Below are positions 13,101-25,312 of a DNA stretch of 64,000 nucleotides, piece after piece (the stretch's first letter is position 1; each line of letters begins with the position of its first letter). The stretch lies in contig NC_031769.1 in assembly GCF_001522545.3 (NCBI RefSeq), forward strand, positions 67,185,053 through 67,249,052, written 5' to 3'. The notes beneath the pieces were generated by a model. The model was given only the letters and a program-made list of their open reading frames with translations, did no database searches and was not told where the DNA came from. This DNA is from Parus major. Taxonomy: Eukaryota; Chordata; Aves; Passeriformes; Paridae. The position numbers and the translations under genes were made by a program.

Positions 13101-15944
13101 AAAGAATGATACGTGCCACATGTTTCACCAAAATGGAAACATCTTTCTTGCAGAGGCTGGAGTGGGGAAGGGTAGTTTTCATTTCCAGTTCATGTGCATA
13201 TATCTTTGAATAACCAGCTGAAATTGCTACACCCATATTTTGAATTTCAAAATATTTTCTGAATACAGGAAGAAGAAATTTCAACTTAGTGCCTGTAGGG
13301 GAGCCAGACACCTCTGCAAGCACTTCCTCTTCTCCCCACAGAACTGATAGATCTTAGCAACTCAAGATGCTGGTGGTTTCAACTAAAGCTAACAGCAGCT
13401 GAAATAATTTTCTGTTCTGTAAACTACACTATTTTTGCAAAAGGAGACTCCTTTCTTTGAACAATTAACAAACTGAAATTTCCTCAGATCATATAAATTA
13501 ATAGAAATGTTAGCATTTAGCACTCAAAATCCTCTGTACCCTGGAGGCTGGATAAGGTATTAGTCAGCTCTAATTAAAGTTGTCTGATGCCAGGCAGTCC
13601 CCAGTGACTGCCACAATGCTGTTTCCTATGTAATTGTTGGTCAATTTGTTCCAATATATCATCAGGATTACCAAATTATTAGTTATAATAACAACTTCAG
13701 AGTCAATAGCAGTGTCACAGCAAGGGTAAGTAAACACTAGAAAATGATGAGGGATGGAAATACCTTTCTAACAGCTACATCATATTAGTAGTGCAGGGAC
13801 CACCCACTGTAACAGCTAGGCACAATGATAAATTCCTACTTGGAGAAGGTGGAGTTGGATGTTTTTGCCTTAATGTTCTGCATTCATCTCAGTGACATCC
13901 CCTATAAGCTCCTCTTTGATTCCTGCCCACCAGCTGTGGAGCACGCACGTCAGGTAGCTTAAACTGACTGAAACCCATACAATCTGCCAGACAAAATTTT
14001 ACAGCTACCAATGTCAAACCATTTGCACAGACCATCCCCAGGGATGCTTCTCCCAAAGATCTACAGGTCATCGTCCTATGGCTCTTGGGTCATCCCCAGT
14101 CCCATTTTCACAAATGGTCTGGGGGATCAGGAGCCCAAACCCTGTCAGACAGGTGCCAGTTCTTCATTCTCCAAAGGCCACCTCTCCAAACACTATTTAC
14201 TTTTTATTCCTGATACTGTTGGTGGGTTATGACCACTTGGAAAATCCGCCCCTTGTGTATTTCTGAGAATGGCAACACAAGGTCTTCTATGGAAGAGGTG
14301 TGATCGAAGTGTCTGTTGCTTTTCAAAGAAGAACATAGTATTTGCTGTTACTATTTTGACTAAGATGAGAGATACTTTTCAGAACTATTCACAATTTCAA
14401 AGGATGCATTAATTTTAGGAGAAAAAAAAAAAAAAGAAAAGTATTTTTCTGTGAGTGAAGTCCAGGACTTCCAGGAACTCCAAAGAAAAAGTACTTCTGA
14501 TAAGAAATTTCAAGTTTCACTTTAAGTTCAAGGTGTGTTGGGAAATGGACTGAGAATTCAGTGTGTGGAAACATGACCCGTAAAGTTCAGCGTATACTGC
14601 AAGAACCAAAACCTAATTAGAGGAGTTGGTCAGGTTTCTAACTTATCTACCTAATCTCCAACCACAGCCTCAAAGGCTGAAAATGTGAATCCATCTTCTA
14701 AACCGAGAAACAGGTCATTAAAATTCAGGCTGTACAACTAACATTGCACTCATTTAACAAAACAAGAGTTCAAAACATAAGAAGTTAAACTCCACATCAG
14801 AGACATTTCTGGAAACCGCAGACTTAACGAACTATCTTCCCTCCATTGCTTTCAAATGAAACAGGCACAGAGGCTTTCTTTGGCACAGCCTAACCCTGTT
14901 CAACCAGGTGTGGGTCTCAATTAAGTTACCCTTGTGCAGGAATTTGAAGACAAACATTTGTAAACTTTTTTTTGGTTGGTTTGTTTGCGTTTAAAAAATG
15001 TACCCACAGTGGTTGCCCTGCTGAAACCAGCCTGGACTGATGGAACAGCAACCCAGAGCCAACCAGCCGAGTCACAGCCCTGGCTGCGTGTGAGCTTGTG
15101 GTCTTCTCTCACAGCCTGACCCAGTGGAAAAAAAAGAAGTCTGTGGAAGCTCAAGCTACAGTGAGATGACAGGTGACTTCTGGGGAAAAAGAAAACCCTC
15201 TAGCTGTAGCTTATACTGTTTCTGGAAACCTGGGACAAGTAATTTGTGGGAGAGACGGTGTCAGGCAGAGCTGGCTGAGTGATAGTGGAATAAGTCCATT
15301 CCAAAACTGTGAACATTTTCCAAATTTTTTTGTATGGTCTTGAAATGCAAAACAAAACAAAACAAAAAACTTTTTAAATGGAAGGGTGTGGAATTGTGTT
15401 GAAACATCTATTTCTGAGTTAGAGAGATCGAGTTTTCAGGTCAGACATAACCAGAGACCTCAACCTGGGATGCAGAAAACTCCCCATTCATCAACACCAG
15501 CACCTCTGCAAAATGGTTTGGAGTCCAAGAAGGAGCATATTTTAGTTAAATATATTTCATCAAACATGTTCTGATGAATACCAATCTTGAAATGTCATTG
15601 TGTCACCAGTTTGTGGAAAGATCAGTATTTAAAAAAACTCATAAAAATAAAGAACTGGAAAAGAAGCTGAGGTACAGTCACTCAAAAGACATTTGTCAGC
15701 AAAATCAAATATGTGTTCAGGCATATTCTGTTTCATCACATACTGTTCCTTTTAGGGGTGAGGCACTTAAGTAATTTCTCTATTTTGGAACGAGACTGCA
15801 AGACAAAAAGTTTATCTTCAGTTTGGCAAAAAAAGTTACATTAAGTCTATCAAGATGAAAGTGGAGCAAACCAATATTTTACAGCTTAAAATAGCGACTG
15901 TTCTTCAGCTATGTGTAAACTTTTCATCTCACAGGATGCAATCA

Positions 15945-15956
15945 AATATATATCAA

Positions 15957-15987
<31 letters not shown>

Positions 15988-16044
15988 CTATCTATATATA
16001 CACATTCACACATAAATATAATATTTTCATGTACACACACACAC
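15945..16044 (+). repeat. Composite (TA)n/(CA)n microsatellite
   Basis: Perfect TA alternation at about 15957-15983, followed by degenerate TATATA and ATAAATATA segments and ending in a short CA run at 16032-16043. Alternating TA is prone to cruciform extrusion and slippage. Confidence 0.9.
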
Positions 16045-17070
16045 GGATGCAAACCACATCTGGAGTTCCATTAAAATATTTCTCCTACCTCCTCAATAAC
16101 CACAGTTACAGTAATCCCTAGAAGGAACAGAGTAGGGCTAAGGTCAGCCGGCTCTGATCACCAGTGTTTGTACAAAGTGATTTTATGTTTCATTTGCATT
16201 AGAGATTGATATCAAGTTAGAATTTTGGCTCAAAAGAGTTTTTATGGAAGAAAAAAATGTTTGGAAGGTTGAAAGATTTTCCCAAAGGACGGTTCAGGGA
16301 ATAAATGAAAACCTATTTATCTTTTTCAAGACTTTTGCAAGCTGTAAAACAGGGAGAAAATTCCCAACCTTGCTCCTCACAACACTGCATTATCAGAAGA
16401 GAGTCTGTACTGTATTTTTTATGCTGAAATTGAAATAATTTAGGAAAAGAAAAGAGGGAAAACATAATGTGTAAAACTCAGTCTGTTCCTCAGTAAAAAT
16501 ACTGCAATTTTTTCATTTTTAGAGTGTTACCACCTTTTCACCAAGATGATTTCAAGCATGATGTACGTTTTCCATCAAGCTTGAAAGAGTATTTAAGAAA
16601 CACCTTCATTTCCATGAGAGTTCATAGTTTGGGTTTTAATTTATTTTTTTCCCCCAAATATTTTTATTGAAACAAATTTCAGCCTATTCTAGCTTGCATT
16701 TTGGATTCTCTCAAAATTCAAATACAAAACTTCAAAGCAAGCCATCTCCGCAACCATAACTTTTGTAGGAATTTGATCAAAGCCATGAAAATTCCTGGTT
16801 CCACCCTGCAATAATGAACCAGCCCATGTTTCATTTGAAATCCAGCTCTGAGGAGGTGACTTACCTATCTGGTTTGTAAGAATCCTGCTGTCTTCACCTG
16901 ACCTGAGAGCATCTCTGCATAGCAAAGCCCTCCTCCAACTGGAATGCATCCATGCAATACAGTCCCCATTCCCTCGATGTGGGGGGCACCAAAGTTTGGC
17001 TGTCAAGCTCCTGTTTACCAACCTTCTCCAAGTTCAGAAAGCTCCCTCTTTCTGCAACCTGAAGATCAAG

Positions 17071-17099
17071 GTTTTTTTGGTTTTTTGTTGTTTTTTTTA
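17071..17099 (+). repeat. T/G-rich low-complexity tract
   Basis: Runs of T broken by GG and G (TTTTTTTGGTTTTTTGTTG, then TTTTTTTT). Simple sequence, no attached element recognised. Confidence 0.75.
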
Positions 17100-17361
17100 G
17101 CAATTCATTAGATAGCTGTGTTTGCCTAAAGAGACCCTCCCACTGCTCTTTTATCCTCTGAAGGCAGGCCAATTTTCAGCTACAGCCTGATGGTTGCCTG
17201 GGTTAACCTCTGCCTTGTTTCATGAGGCTTAGAAACCCCAATACACCTTTCAAATGGCGTGTCTGATCACACTGCTCTGGCAGATAAGCAGAAAATTAGA
17301 ATGAGCTTCTCCAGGTAAGCGCCAGCATGAAGGTACCATCATCTTCCAGGGGGGAATGCCT

Positions 17362-17387
17362 GGCAGGCAGGCATGCAGGCAGGCAGG
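17362..17387 (+). repeat. Short (GGCA)n repeat
   Basis: About six GGCA units with one ATGC interruption in the middle. Simple tandem repeat. Confidence 0.85.
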
Positions 17388-18491
17388 TTTGGAGATCAGT
17401 TCTGATGGGGACACACAAAAGGCAGCTGTGTAACAGCACAGTAACAACACTATTTCAGTGCTGCTGCCAGGCAAGGCTGTGGTGCTTCCTTCTATGGGCA
17501 ATTTGGGACAAATATCTTGAGAGCACTTTTAACTCTAAAATATTGTATGTAAGACATTTAGGTGTTGAAGAAATTATCCCTACCTTGTTCTTTATAGCTT
17601 ATATTCAAGTATTTTAGATTTGAATCTTCATGTTCCAATCTAATGCCTTTATCCTTTTAGTTTTCATACTATTTGTAGGATTTTTCCATCATGCTGGCAG
17701 ACTCTTCCTCCTCCCTCACCATGACTGCATGCCACAGTCCTGTGCAATATCACAGGTAAAAAACATGGGTTACTACAACTTGGTTTCTAGATTCTATCAA
17801 TTATGTTTCTTCAGGTCCATATGCAATCTTCAGTGCACAGAAAAAACTGGGTCTTGCAGTTGGTCCAGACTGCTTTCACCAACTAAATTGTCCTTTGAGT
17901 GAGGGGTGACATCCAGCAGAGACATCTGAATTTTCCAAACTGACTCTGAGGATATCTAATTACTCCTCTGGATACCTGGCTTTCCTGAGGCACAAGTTGT
18001 CTTTCCTAAATCAGAATGTGCTCAAAATAAATACAATTGAAAGAAAAAAAGGAAAATCACAAGCCCAAAAAGTATAAAACAGAAAAAACCCCAACAACTT
18101 TCACCGTGGCATTTTAAATTATTTTTTTTTTAACTACAAAACCACAGAAGTTCAGAATTCACCACCAAATCCCCACTCTTTAGGTCTCCATTCTCCATTC
18201 ACAGCTTTCCCCAAAACCCTACACAGACATTTTAGCATCTCCTGCTAAGGTCAGTGGGATTTAGGCAGATCCATGCCCCTGCAGCATGCAGGAGCTCAGC
18301 TTCTCTGCACTGACAGCAACTCAGCTGCTCAGATTCGTTCCACGGTGTGGCCTGCAAAAGAAATTGTTTCAAGGTGTACAAAGCATTTGCTGTTTGCTGC
18401 TGTTGGCAGAGTAACACTGCCATGGAGCTGCTGCCAGGGGAAGGAAGAAATGAAATCCCCTCGGGAAAGAGAAGAACACACAGGTAGAGAA

Positions 18492-18517
18492 GGGGGAGTG
18501 GGGTGGGAGGCATGGGG
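18492..18517 (+). other. Predicted G-quadruplex motif
   Basis: G5 (18492-18496), loop AGT, G4 (18500-18503), loop T, G3 (18505-18507), loop AGGCAT, G4 (18514-18517). It fits the canonical pattern with short loops, including a 1-base loop that favours a stable parallel fold. It sits in a locally G+C-richer patch. No neighbouring gene indicates its role. Confidence 0.75.
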
Positions 18518-21500
18518 TCAGCCCTGGGACCCAGCCCTCATTTGGAAATGAGTTTGCTGTTGGCACAGGGTTTGGCCAGGCTTGCTGATCCTCCTGTGTG
18601 CACCTGAGCATCCCTGTTTGCAGATGTCTGCCACAGGCTCAAGGTTGTCCTTTGCCCCTCTGAGCCTTTGGTGTGAGGCCTCCTTGTGAAAGGCTTTTAA
18701 AAACAGTGACTCTTACTCTGGCAACTTGTTGTCTAATGGCACACCAAGGAGGGCACTCAAAAGCCTTCACTGTCTGGGAACACAAGTGACTGCATGGGAG
18801 CACAGCCCTTCTGCAAATACCTGGGTGGCTCAGGAAGTCTTCCCTGGGTCTGCCCCATATTCCCAACCCAAAACACACCAAAGTGCTTTCTCACCCACAC
18901 TGATTCACTGATACCCATTTGTGGTATAAGAAACTAGACTCCAGACCATGAGGCAACACTTTCAAAATCTATAAACCCCCTTCTTATCCCCATGAAGCCC
19001 AATCTACTTTGAGTGTGATGAAACAGCTTTGAAAGGGAAGGAAGCCACACAGGGGCAGTAAGCTGAGAGATGGAGAGCAAAAGCCATGGGAAAGGTCTGG
19101 GGCCTGATAGTCCTTCCCTTGGTCTCAAGTCTTAAATTTTCTGTTGCATCTATGGTTTCCCCAGAGTATTTTTCTCCAGCTAATGCAGCAGGTATACCCA
19201 TGCTCATTACCCATGCTCACGCTACAGTAGCAGGAATCAAATGAGAATCCAAATTTAAGAGCTTTAATTGTTAATGAAAAAAAGAAAAAAAAGGCTAGAT
19301 ACACAATCTTATTTTTCTTCATTCATTTTGGGGTCATGTGTATATGAAACTTCCTCTTCTGTAACTTCTTTCACAGTCTCCCACAGAGTCTTCCTGCAGA
19401 TAATCCCAGCAGCAACAAAACAATGCTGTTCTTGCTGAATGACAGCACCAATTCTTCCCACTCTGCTGAGTGGGTGCCTAAAACAGACACTTTGCCTCTC
19501 GATTCATTATTTTCTCGTCACTCTCTGGAAACCATTGCACCTTCCAAAGGATGAGACTGAGCACTATAAAGGGATATTCCCTAGCAGAAGATTTTACAAT
19601 TCACTTCATAGATTAAAAAATATAGTTTTACTTATCTATCTTATTGAACAGACTTTTTCAAACTATTTCAGTGGATTCTTTGCCCCAGAGTAAGTGTTAG
19701 TTCCAAACCACAGTTTTATGCAACAAAGCTCACTAAAAGACAGAAAAAATTACATTAAGTTTACAGCTAGTTTACACACTAGACATATTTTTCAACAGAA
19801 GTCTCTTTGATCTGATAATGCAATGCTTCATTTTGAAGCAAGTTCTACTGCTACTACTACTCAAAAAGTGTTGCCCAATGTCACACAGAGACAGTATTTT
19901 TCAAAGATTAATTCACAGCTTTCATTTTAAGGACATGTTTATAGAGGTTGAAAGGAAGTTCAGATAAAGTTGTTGCATTGTGGCAATATATGAAATGAAT
20001 TGTTTTAATAGGAAAGAAGTTTAAGATAATCTCTCGGCCTTATTTCCTTTACTGGTTAAACCCCTTTGGTCACGTCTGTGAGAGCAATGCTGGCCACTTT
20101 TGTTTATTTTTCTTTAACTGAAATTTTTTAACCCTGAAAGTAAAGTTAAGAAGAAAAAATTAGTCCAAGGGGCTTCATGCTGTACCAGTGTGAGCCCTTT
20201 TCCAGTTGCAGATGCCTCACTAAGCAAGTGCAGTGATGAATTTTGCCTTCCTCCCTGAATTTTGTTTTGGTTGTACCCGCCCTCTGCAAAGGGAAGATTG
20301 GCATTGCCATCTGCCAACTCCAGAGATACATAAAAGGAGGATCTAGCTGTAGCCAACCAGAAAAATTGTAAAGCTGATGGAAACAGGACGGGCCTGACAA
20401 TAAGAGAGGAACTCCTCAGAGGAGCTGTCAGGTGGAAAACTGGAAGCGAGGAGATTGTACAGCACCAGCACAAGTGCAACACTACCTTCTTAAACCATAA
20501 GGTAAAGCTTAGGATTTTGGTGGGAAGTCAGAGCAGATGTCTGAAATCCAGAGGCTGCTTTCAACCAAGATTTCTGTGGTCTGTGTCTTGTGTGGATAAG
20601 AAGAGAGTTCCTATTCCTGGAGGACTGCCAAAGTTGTCCCTTTCCATTGGTTTCTTTTTTGTTTTTTTCCAGCAGAGACAGCTAGACAATTTTATATATA
20701 GTTACTTTTGATTTCTTTCAAATACCAGAAGTTAAAAATGTGAGGTGGACTAGCCAGACAACAGCAAGTTTCTACAGATCCCTTACCTAACAGACCAGAA
20801 AACAGGGACTGTTTCCAGTAACATCATCTATGTTTTCTGGATTTGTCCTTCCTCACGTCCAGGACAGAGGCCTGGACCAAAGGTCCCTGTTTCCCACACA
20901 AGTGCTCCTCATGGCTGGGGAGACTGAGGGTGCAGCGCTGCATCTGGGGTCTGAGGTTGCTAAATCAGCAGGCTTGGAGCTCACCCAGGTGCCTGTTTTG
21001 TGCAGACATGTCACCAATGTGCCCTACATCCACCTCTACAGAAAGCCTCTGGCAACGTGCTCATGTCCTCCCTCTCGTCAGATATGATGTGTCACCCCCA
21101 GGCTTGTGAGAGATCCATGCAGAGGCTAAGGACTACCACAAGGTACCTGGACCATGTAGGGCTGAAACCTTCCCCCAGAGACTGTTCCTTATCTCAGACA
21201 CTGCAGAACATTATTAGCTGAGCTACAGGTAGCCAAACCTGACTGGAAGGCTTTCTGCCAGATTGCTTGTACCCGGCAGCCTCTGCCGGACCACTCACAG
21301 CGACACCCTCCAACCACAAAATATACAAGTCATAATGTACACTGCACTTGAGCATTAGCAGAGGTGTTACAATGTGGATTTACTTATGTCCATCACACAC
21401 TCAAGGAGCCCTTGCAGATGTCACTTAAAGATTAACAGCAATACTAAGGAACAAACACTAAAACCCGCAGCTTCATTTGCCAATATTAAAGGGAGAACTT

Positions 21501-23121
21501 GCTGATAGCACAACAGCTCACTGACTGTGAGCAGTCAGGCTCAGTTCTGCATTGCCTGTATCTGACTTTTATTGAGCTACCTAACTTTGATCTTTGATAA
21601 ATGAAAATCTTGGCAGGTAGCTTCTTTTTATGCTGTTTCTGGAAATCCTGCACGTTTGAAACTTTGGTGAGAAGGCCCGACTAACACTTTCATGAATGCA
21701 GACATTCACAGTTACCACTGAGGTATGACCTGAGTTATTTTTCTCAAGACCACAGTCACATCCAGTTCTGCAACTGAATTGATTTTAAGCTAAGTGAAAA
21801 TATTTCTGTGTTTAGATATGACAGAGAATCGTATGTACACCTTTGTCCAACAAAAGAACAGTTTATGTCTCCAAAGCTGAGTGAATGTTCTGTGGTGTCT
21901 GTTTTCAAAGCACCTCAGTGTGACAGCTACTGCAGTTGCTTTAGCCTACACAGAAAGGCAGCTTCCAGGGATGTACGGTAACACTGCTGCACTGGTTCAT
22001 TCATTAGAACCTTTCCAGCTCACTTTTGAAAGTGCTGTAGAAACAAAGAGAACGTGCCAGGGGACACTTTTGCAAGGGTACAACTTATACAACTTCCTTG
22101 TTTTAATTATCTAAGTGGTAGGTGGGTGGAGCACACCTTCATAATTTGCTTTTCTCTTTTATTACTGAAATAAAATATCTGAAATATCTGAGGGTGCTGG
22201 GAGAGAGGTCGCTCTTATTGCATTCCTTTGCAGGCAACATGGCTTTTTCAGGGACACCTGTCCACATGAAACTCTGTAAACGCTTTTTAACAGGTCCCCA
22301 GGTAGTAGAAAGAACACAGCTGCTAAAGAGCGCTAATGGCAGGACAGCTGCTTGGCTGACAGAATTGGAACCAGCATGGTGCATGTGCTGGGACTGTAAA
22401 CAGGAATGAATTTTCCTAAAAGCTTTATAAGTAAAAATGTTTATTTTTGGAATATTAGCAAAATAAAAGGAGTTACAATGTTCCTTTAATTTTAAGTCAA
22501 AACATAATGACATGCAGCTTTAAAGAAGGTTTATTTTATAGCAAAATCTCAAATTGAAACAAGGTGGCTTCGAAACAACTTCAGAAATACCAAGATTTCT
22601 TCCTATATGTATATATAAAACATGCTTGGGCATTTATTTTTTGTCCTTAATGTGCAGTAAAATTGATCATGAAATTCTGCTTTCCACAAACCACACATCA
22701 GGTATTGGGGAACGCCCCTCTGTCTCCCAGGCCTGTCACTGATAGCAAATGCTCGGTGTGTGGTGCAAGAGGGTACGACAAGGTATCTGGAACGGGTTAC
22801 TCACATGCTAAAAAGATGAAATTGAGATCTTGGCTGCCTCCCTGCCTTCCCCCAGCCATAGCCTTCCTCTCAGAGCCATCCAGTGCCAAGAAAGTGCCCT
22901 CTTGTGACAGCCTCAGTGCAGGCTCAGAGATGGGATTTTGAACTCAGATGAACACCAGCATCAGACTAGTTGCAAACAACTTAAATTCTTTTTGGAGTGT
23001 TAGTAAACAACACATTCTCTTTGGGAAGTTCACCTGAGGACAGCAGAACACAAACTGCTTGCTACTCCCCCCACAGCACTTGCAGTGCAGCACATCAGCC
23101 TAGATGATGAGCAGCACTTAC

Positions 23122-23320
23122 CTTGCCCTCTTGAAATGCCATCCCTATCTTTTTAGGAATGACAGAGGCGTCCATCTAGACTCTGTCGTGTTTCTCAAAG
23201 TCTCTCAAAGGCACTTTCTGCTGTACATGCTTCACCAGCATCTCATCAAGGGATGAAAACAGTGGGTCTACCACTTGTACATAGCTCTTCACAGCTTCCT
23301 TCTCCTCTTGAGTCTGAAGC
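23122..23320 (-). pseudogene. Exon-like minus-strand frame broken by a stop
   Basis: Read on minus from about 23320, the frame is open until an in-frame TAG at about 23176-23178. It then resumes for 18 codons up to 23122, where the sequence reads AAG|GTAAGT, a perfect consensus splice donor. The upper part looks protein-like, with a charged helix (QTQEEKEAVKSY), then VVDPLFSSLDEMLVKHV and LRDFEKHDR. The lower part begins MDASVIPKKIG. I do not recognise the family. No strong polypyrimidine acceptor is visible upstream, and another in-frame TAG lies just before the open stretch. It may be a decayed exon, a retrocopy remnant or chance. Confidence 0.2.
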
Positions 23321-23639
23321 TACGCTTGGTGGAAAGTTATTAATTGCCTTTTTCACAGCTGGCACCAGCAGCCTTGCATGTTGACTCAAAGTGTGATGTG
23401 ATAATTAGGCAGGGTGAGGAATCTTTGTTAAATTTCATTCTTTGGCACTATTTTGCCTTTGATCTTCACTGCTCTCCTTTCCAGAAGAGTTACAGCATTC
23501 CAGCAGAAGCCAAGGGTGGGCCTTTCATCAACCTGGGGGAAAAGCTTTGTCCTGTGCCCCACAGCACTCTGCTCTCAGTCTTAAACATCCATTTTGGATG
23601 ACAGCTAGATGCTTGCTGGAGTGCTTGTGAGGTGCTTAC

Positions 23640-23659
23640 AAAAAAAAAAAAAAGAAAAG
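23640..23659 (+). repeat. Poly-A tract
   Basis: About fourteen A, then GAAAAG. No retroelement body is recognisable immediately upstream. Confidence 0.8.
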
Positions 23660-25079
23660 CACGTACGGTGCATCCTCCACCAAAACACAGATCACATCAA
23701 CAAATTAAAAGAGAAGTAGGAATGAAGCTCAGTAATGAAATAAACAAGTAAAGCAGGCTTTTAATAATGCCATTTCTCCATTAACTGGATTGAAACTTTG
23801 TCTTTTACTCTGCAGGATAGCAAGGCCATGGCACAGTAAATTTAAAATCCTGTAAAACCAATGTCCACTTCCTTCTTGAACTCCAAAGCTGTCCATATTC
23901 CAGAGTCATGCAGGCAGATAACTTTAGCATTCTCTTGATTTTAACTGGTCAATTACAAACCACTTAACAGATGGTGTAGAATAGCTATATAAACTCAGGA
24001 ATAAATCTTAGAGCATTTACATGCTTACAGATGAATCACTTTCCAAATGTTCATTCTTGGGCTTTTGTCGCTTATCATTTCTTTGAGATCTAGCATTTCT
24101 ACTTGCCACAGCCTATTCCTCTCCAGACCTGGGATGGCATGCAATGCAGGGAGACAGTGGGAACACCTGAATCTCATGAATCTTGTCCCTGCCATATTGT
24201 TAACAACACCGGGCTTTTAGCAATACATCAATGCAAGCTGAAGAAAAAGCATCTGCCCCAGGAGATGTAATTGGTAGGATTTTGCAATATAGACCAAATA
24301 AATGAGAGAACACTGGTTAGCAATTCATTTTTTTCCACCCCAGGAAGGATATGATTGCCTGTTACACTGTGATGTGTCCTGAACTGTGTCCCAGAGCTGT
24401 TTTGGTACTGGAAATTAGGCAGGGGTAGGACATCTGCAAAACTGGTATGTAACTATGCACATGACAATGGACTTAACGTCAAAGTGAATGTATGTGAAGA
24501 AATGAACCTGTGTGGTGTGTGATACATAAAGAGTTACTCTTGAAAGATGCTTTCCCCAAACCACTATCCTCACAGACCCTTGGTCTTCCAAACTGGGGAG
24601 ACTGAGTGTGAGCTGCCTGTTAGGTTTTGCTGCCACAGCCTTTTAATGGTGGTAATCAACAGAGCTTGTACACATCATCTTTAGTTTCTTCTGGAGAAAT
24701 GTGTGAAAATTCCAGGAGATTTCACGTGATTGCTGGGAGTCTGATGGTGGTGCAGTAGCAGATATCTGGCTGTTCCATCTCTTATCTGATGGCTAGCATG
24801 TTGCTGCTCTTACCCCAGAGAAAGTTCAAAAGAGTAATTCCCTTCAGGGGTATGAGACCTCCCTTTCACACACAGTGGGCTGAGCCACAGTGCTTTTTTT
24901 CTCTCTTATGCCAGTCTGCCTTTCCTCTTTTCCACATTGTGCTCCTGGCTGCAGCTGGCCCTATCTGAAATTCAAGAGCTGGGATGCAAAGCAGCAACTC
25001 ACAGTTTATTGATAAACAGCCACAGCAACAGAAGTACAGAAGTGGAAAAAGGCAAAGAAAGCCTCTTTCTTCTCCTTAG
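23660..25079. other. Non-coding unique sequence
   Basis: No recognisable gene, RNA or mobile element; frames are short. Confidence 0.6.
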
Positions 25080-25312
25080 ATCCTAAGGATTATCCAGGAT
25101 ACAATTTACAGGGCAGGTTTTTTGTGGACTGGGTCAAAGAGGTATCCTGGTCCCAGGATGCAACAAAGAGAACACAGTGCTGGGTCACACTTACGCTGGG
25201 CTGCCCATGGACTGTAACCAGTCCTTCTCGTTCTTCTGCAGCTTCAGCTTCTGCAGAAAGTTTTAAAGATGCTTCTTACAGAGAGTGTCCCACTGGGAAT
25301 GCACTGGGCTAG
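25080..25312 (+). other. Exon-like open stretch with splice signals on both sides
   Basis: A pyrimidine-rich acceptor (CTCTTTCTTCTCCTTAG) ends at 25079. A consensus-like donor (CTAG|GTAAGA) begins at 25313. The 233 bases between are open in one frame (phase 2 from the acceptor) for 76 sense codons and reach TAG only at the last three bases before the donor. The translation starts PKDYPGYNLQGRFFVDWVKE, contains a Ser/Ala-rich run (SRSSAASASAES) and ends near YRECPTGNALG. No family is recognised. It could be a lncRNA or untranslated exon, a terminal coding exon, or coincidence. It has no partner exon in a compatible phase that I could find. Confidence 0.22.

Larger units (their letters stand above)
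5674..15944. other. Non-coding unique sequence with simple tracts
   Basis: About 10 kb without a recognisable gene or transposon. Open frames are below about 160 codons; the longest (10005-10484, plus) runs through poly-T and TTTA tracts and is judged spurious. Low-complexity tracts include T-rich 6825-6861, poly-T 9567-9580, poly-T plus TTTA 10126-10171, poly-A near 14419-14435 and an AAAAC run near 15353-15369. I see nothing else I can support. Confidence 0.6.
16045..23121. other. Non-coding unique sequence
   Basis: No recognisable gene. It contains a T/G-rich tract at 17071-17099, a GGCA repeat and a G-quadruplex motif (listed separately). G+C-richer patches lie at about 18230-18900 and 20840-21300, where frames stay open on several strands without recognisable protein content. 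Confidence 0.6.

Noticed and set aside
17232..17310. Exon-like stretch before CCAG|GTAAGC
   Set aside because: The acceptor is weak and the frame inspected contains a stop.
20027..20050. U2 snRNA-like CTCGGCCTT
   Set aside because: Only nine bases match the U2 5' end; the downstream U2 sequence is absent.
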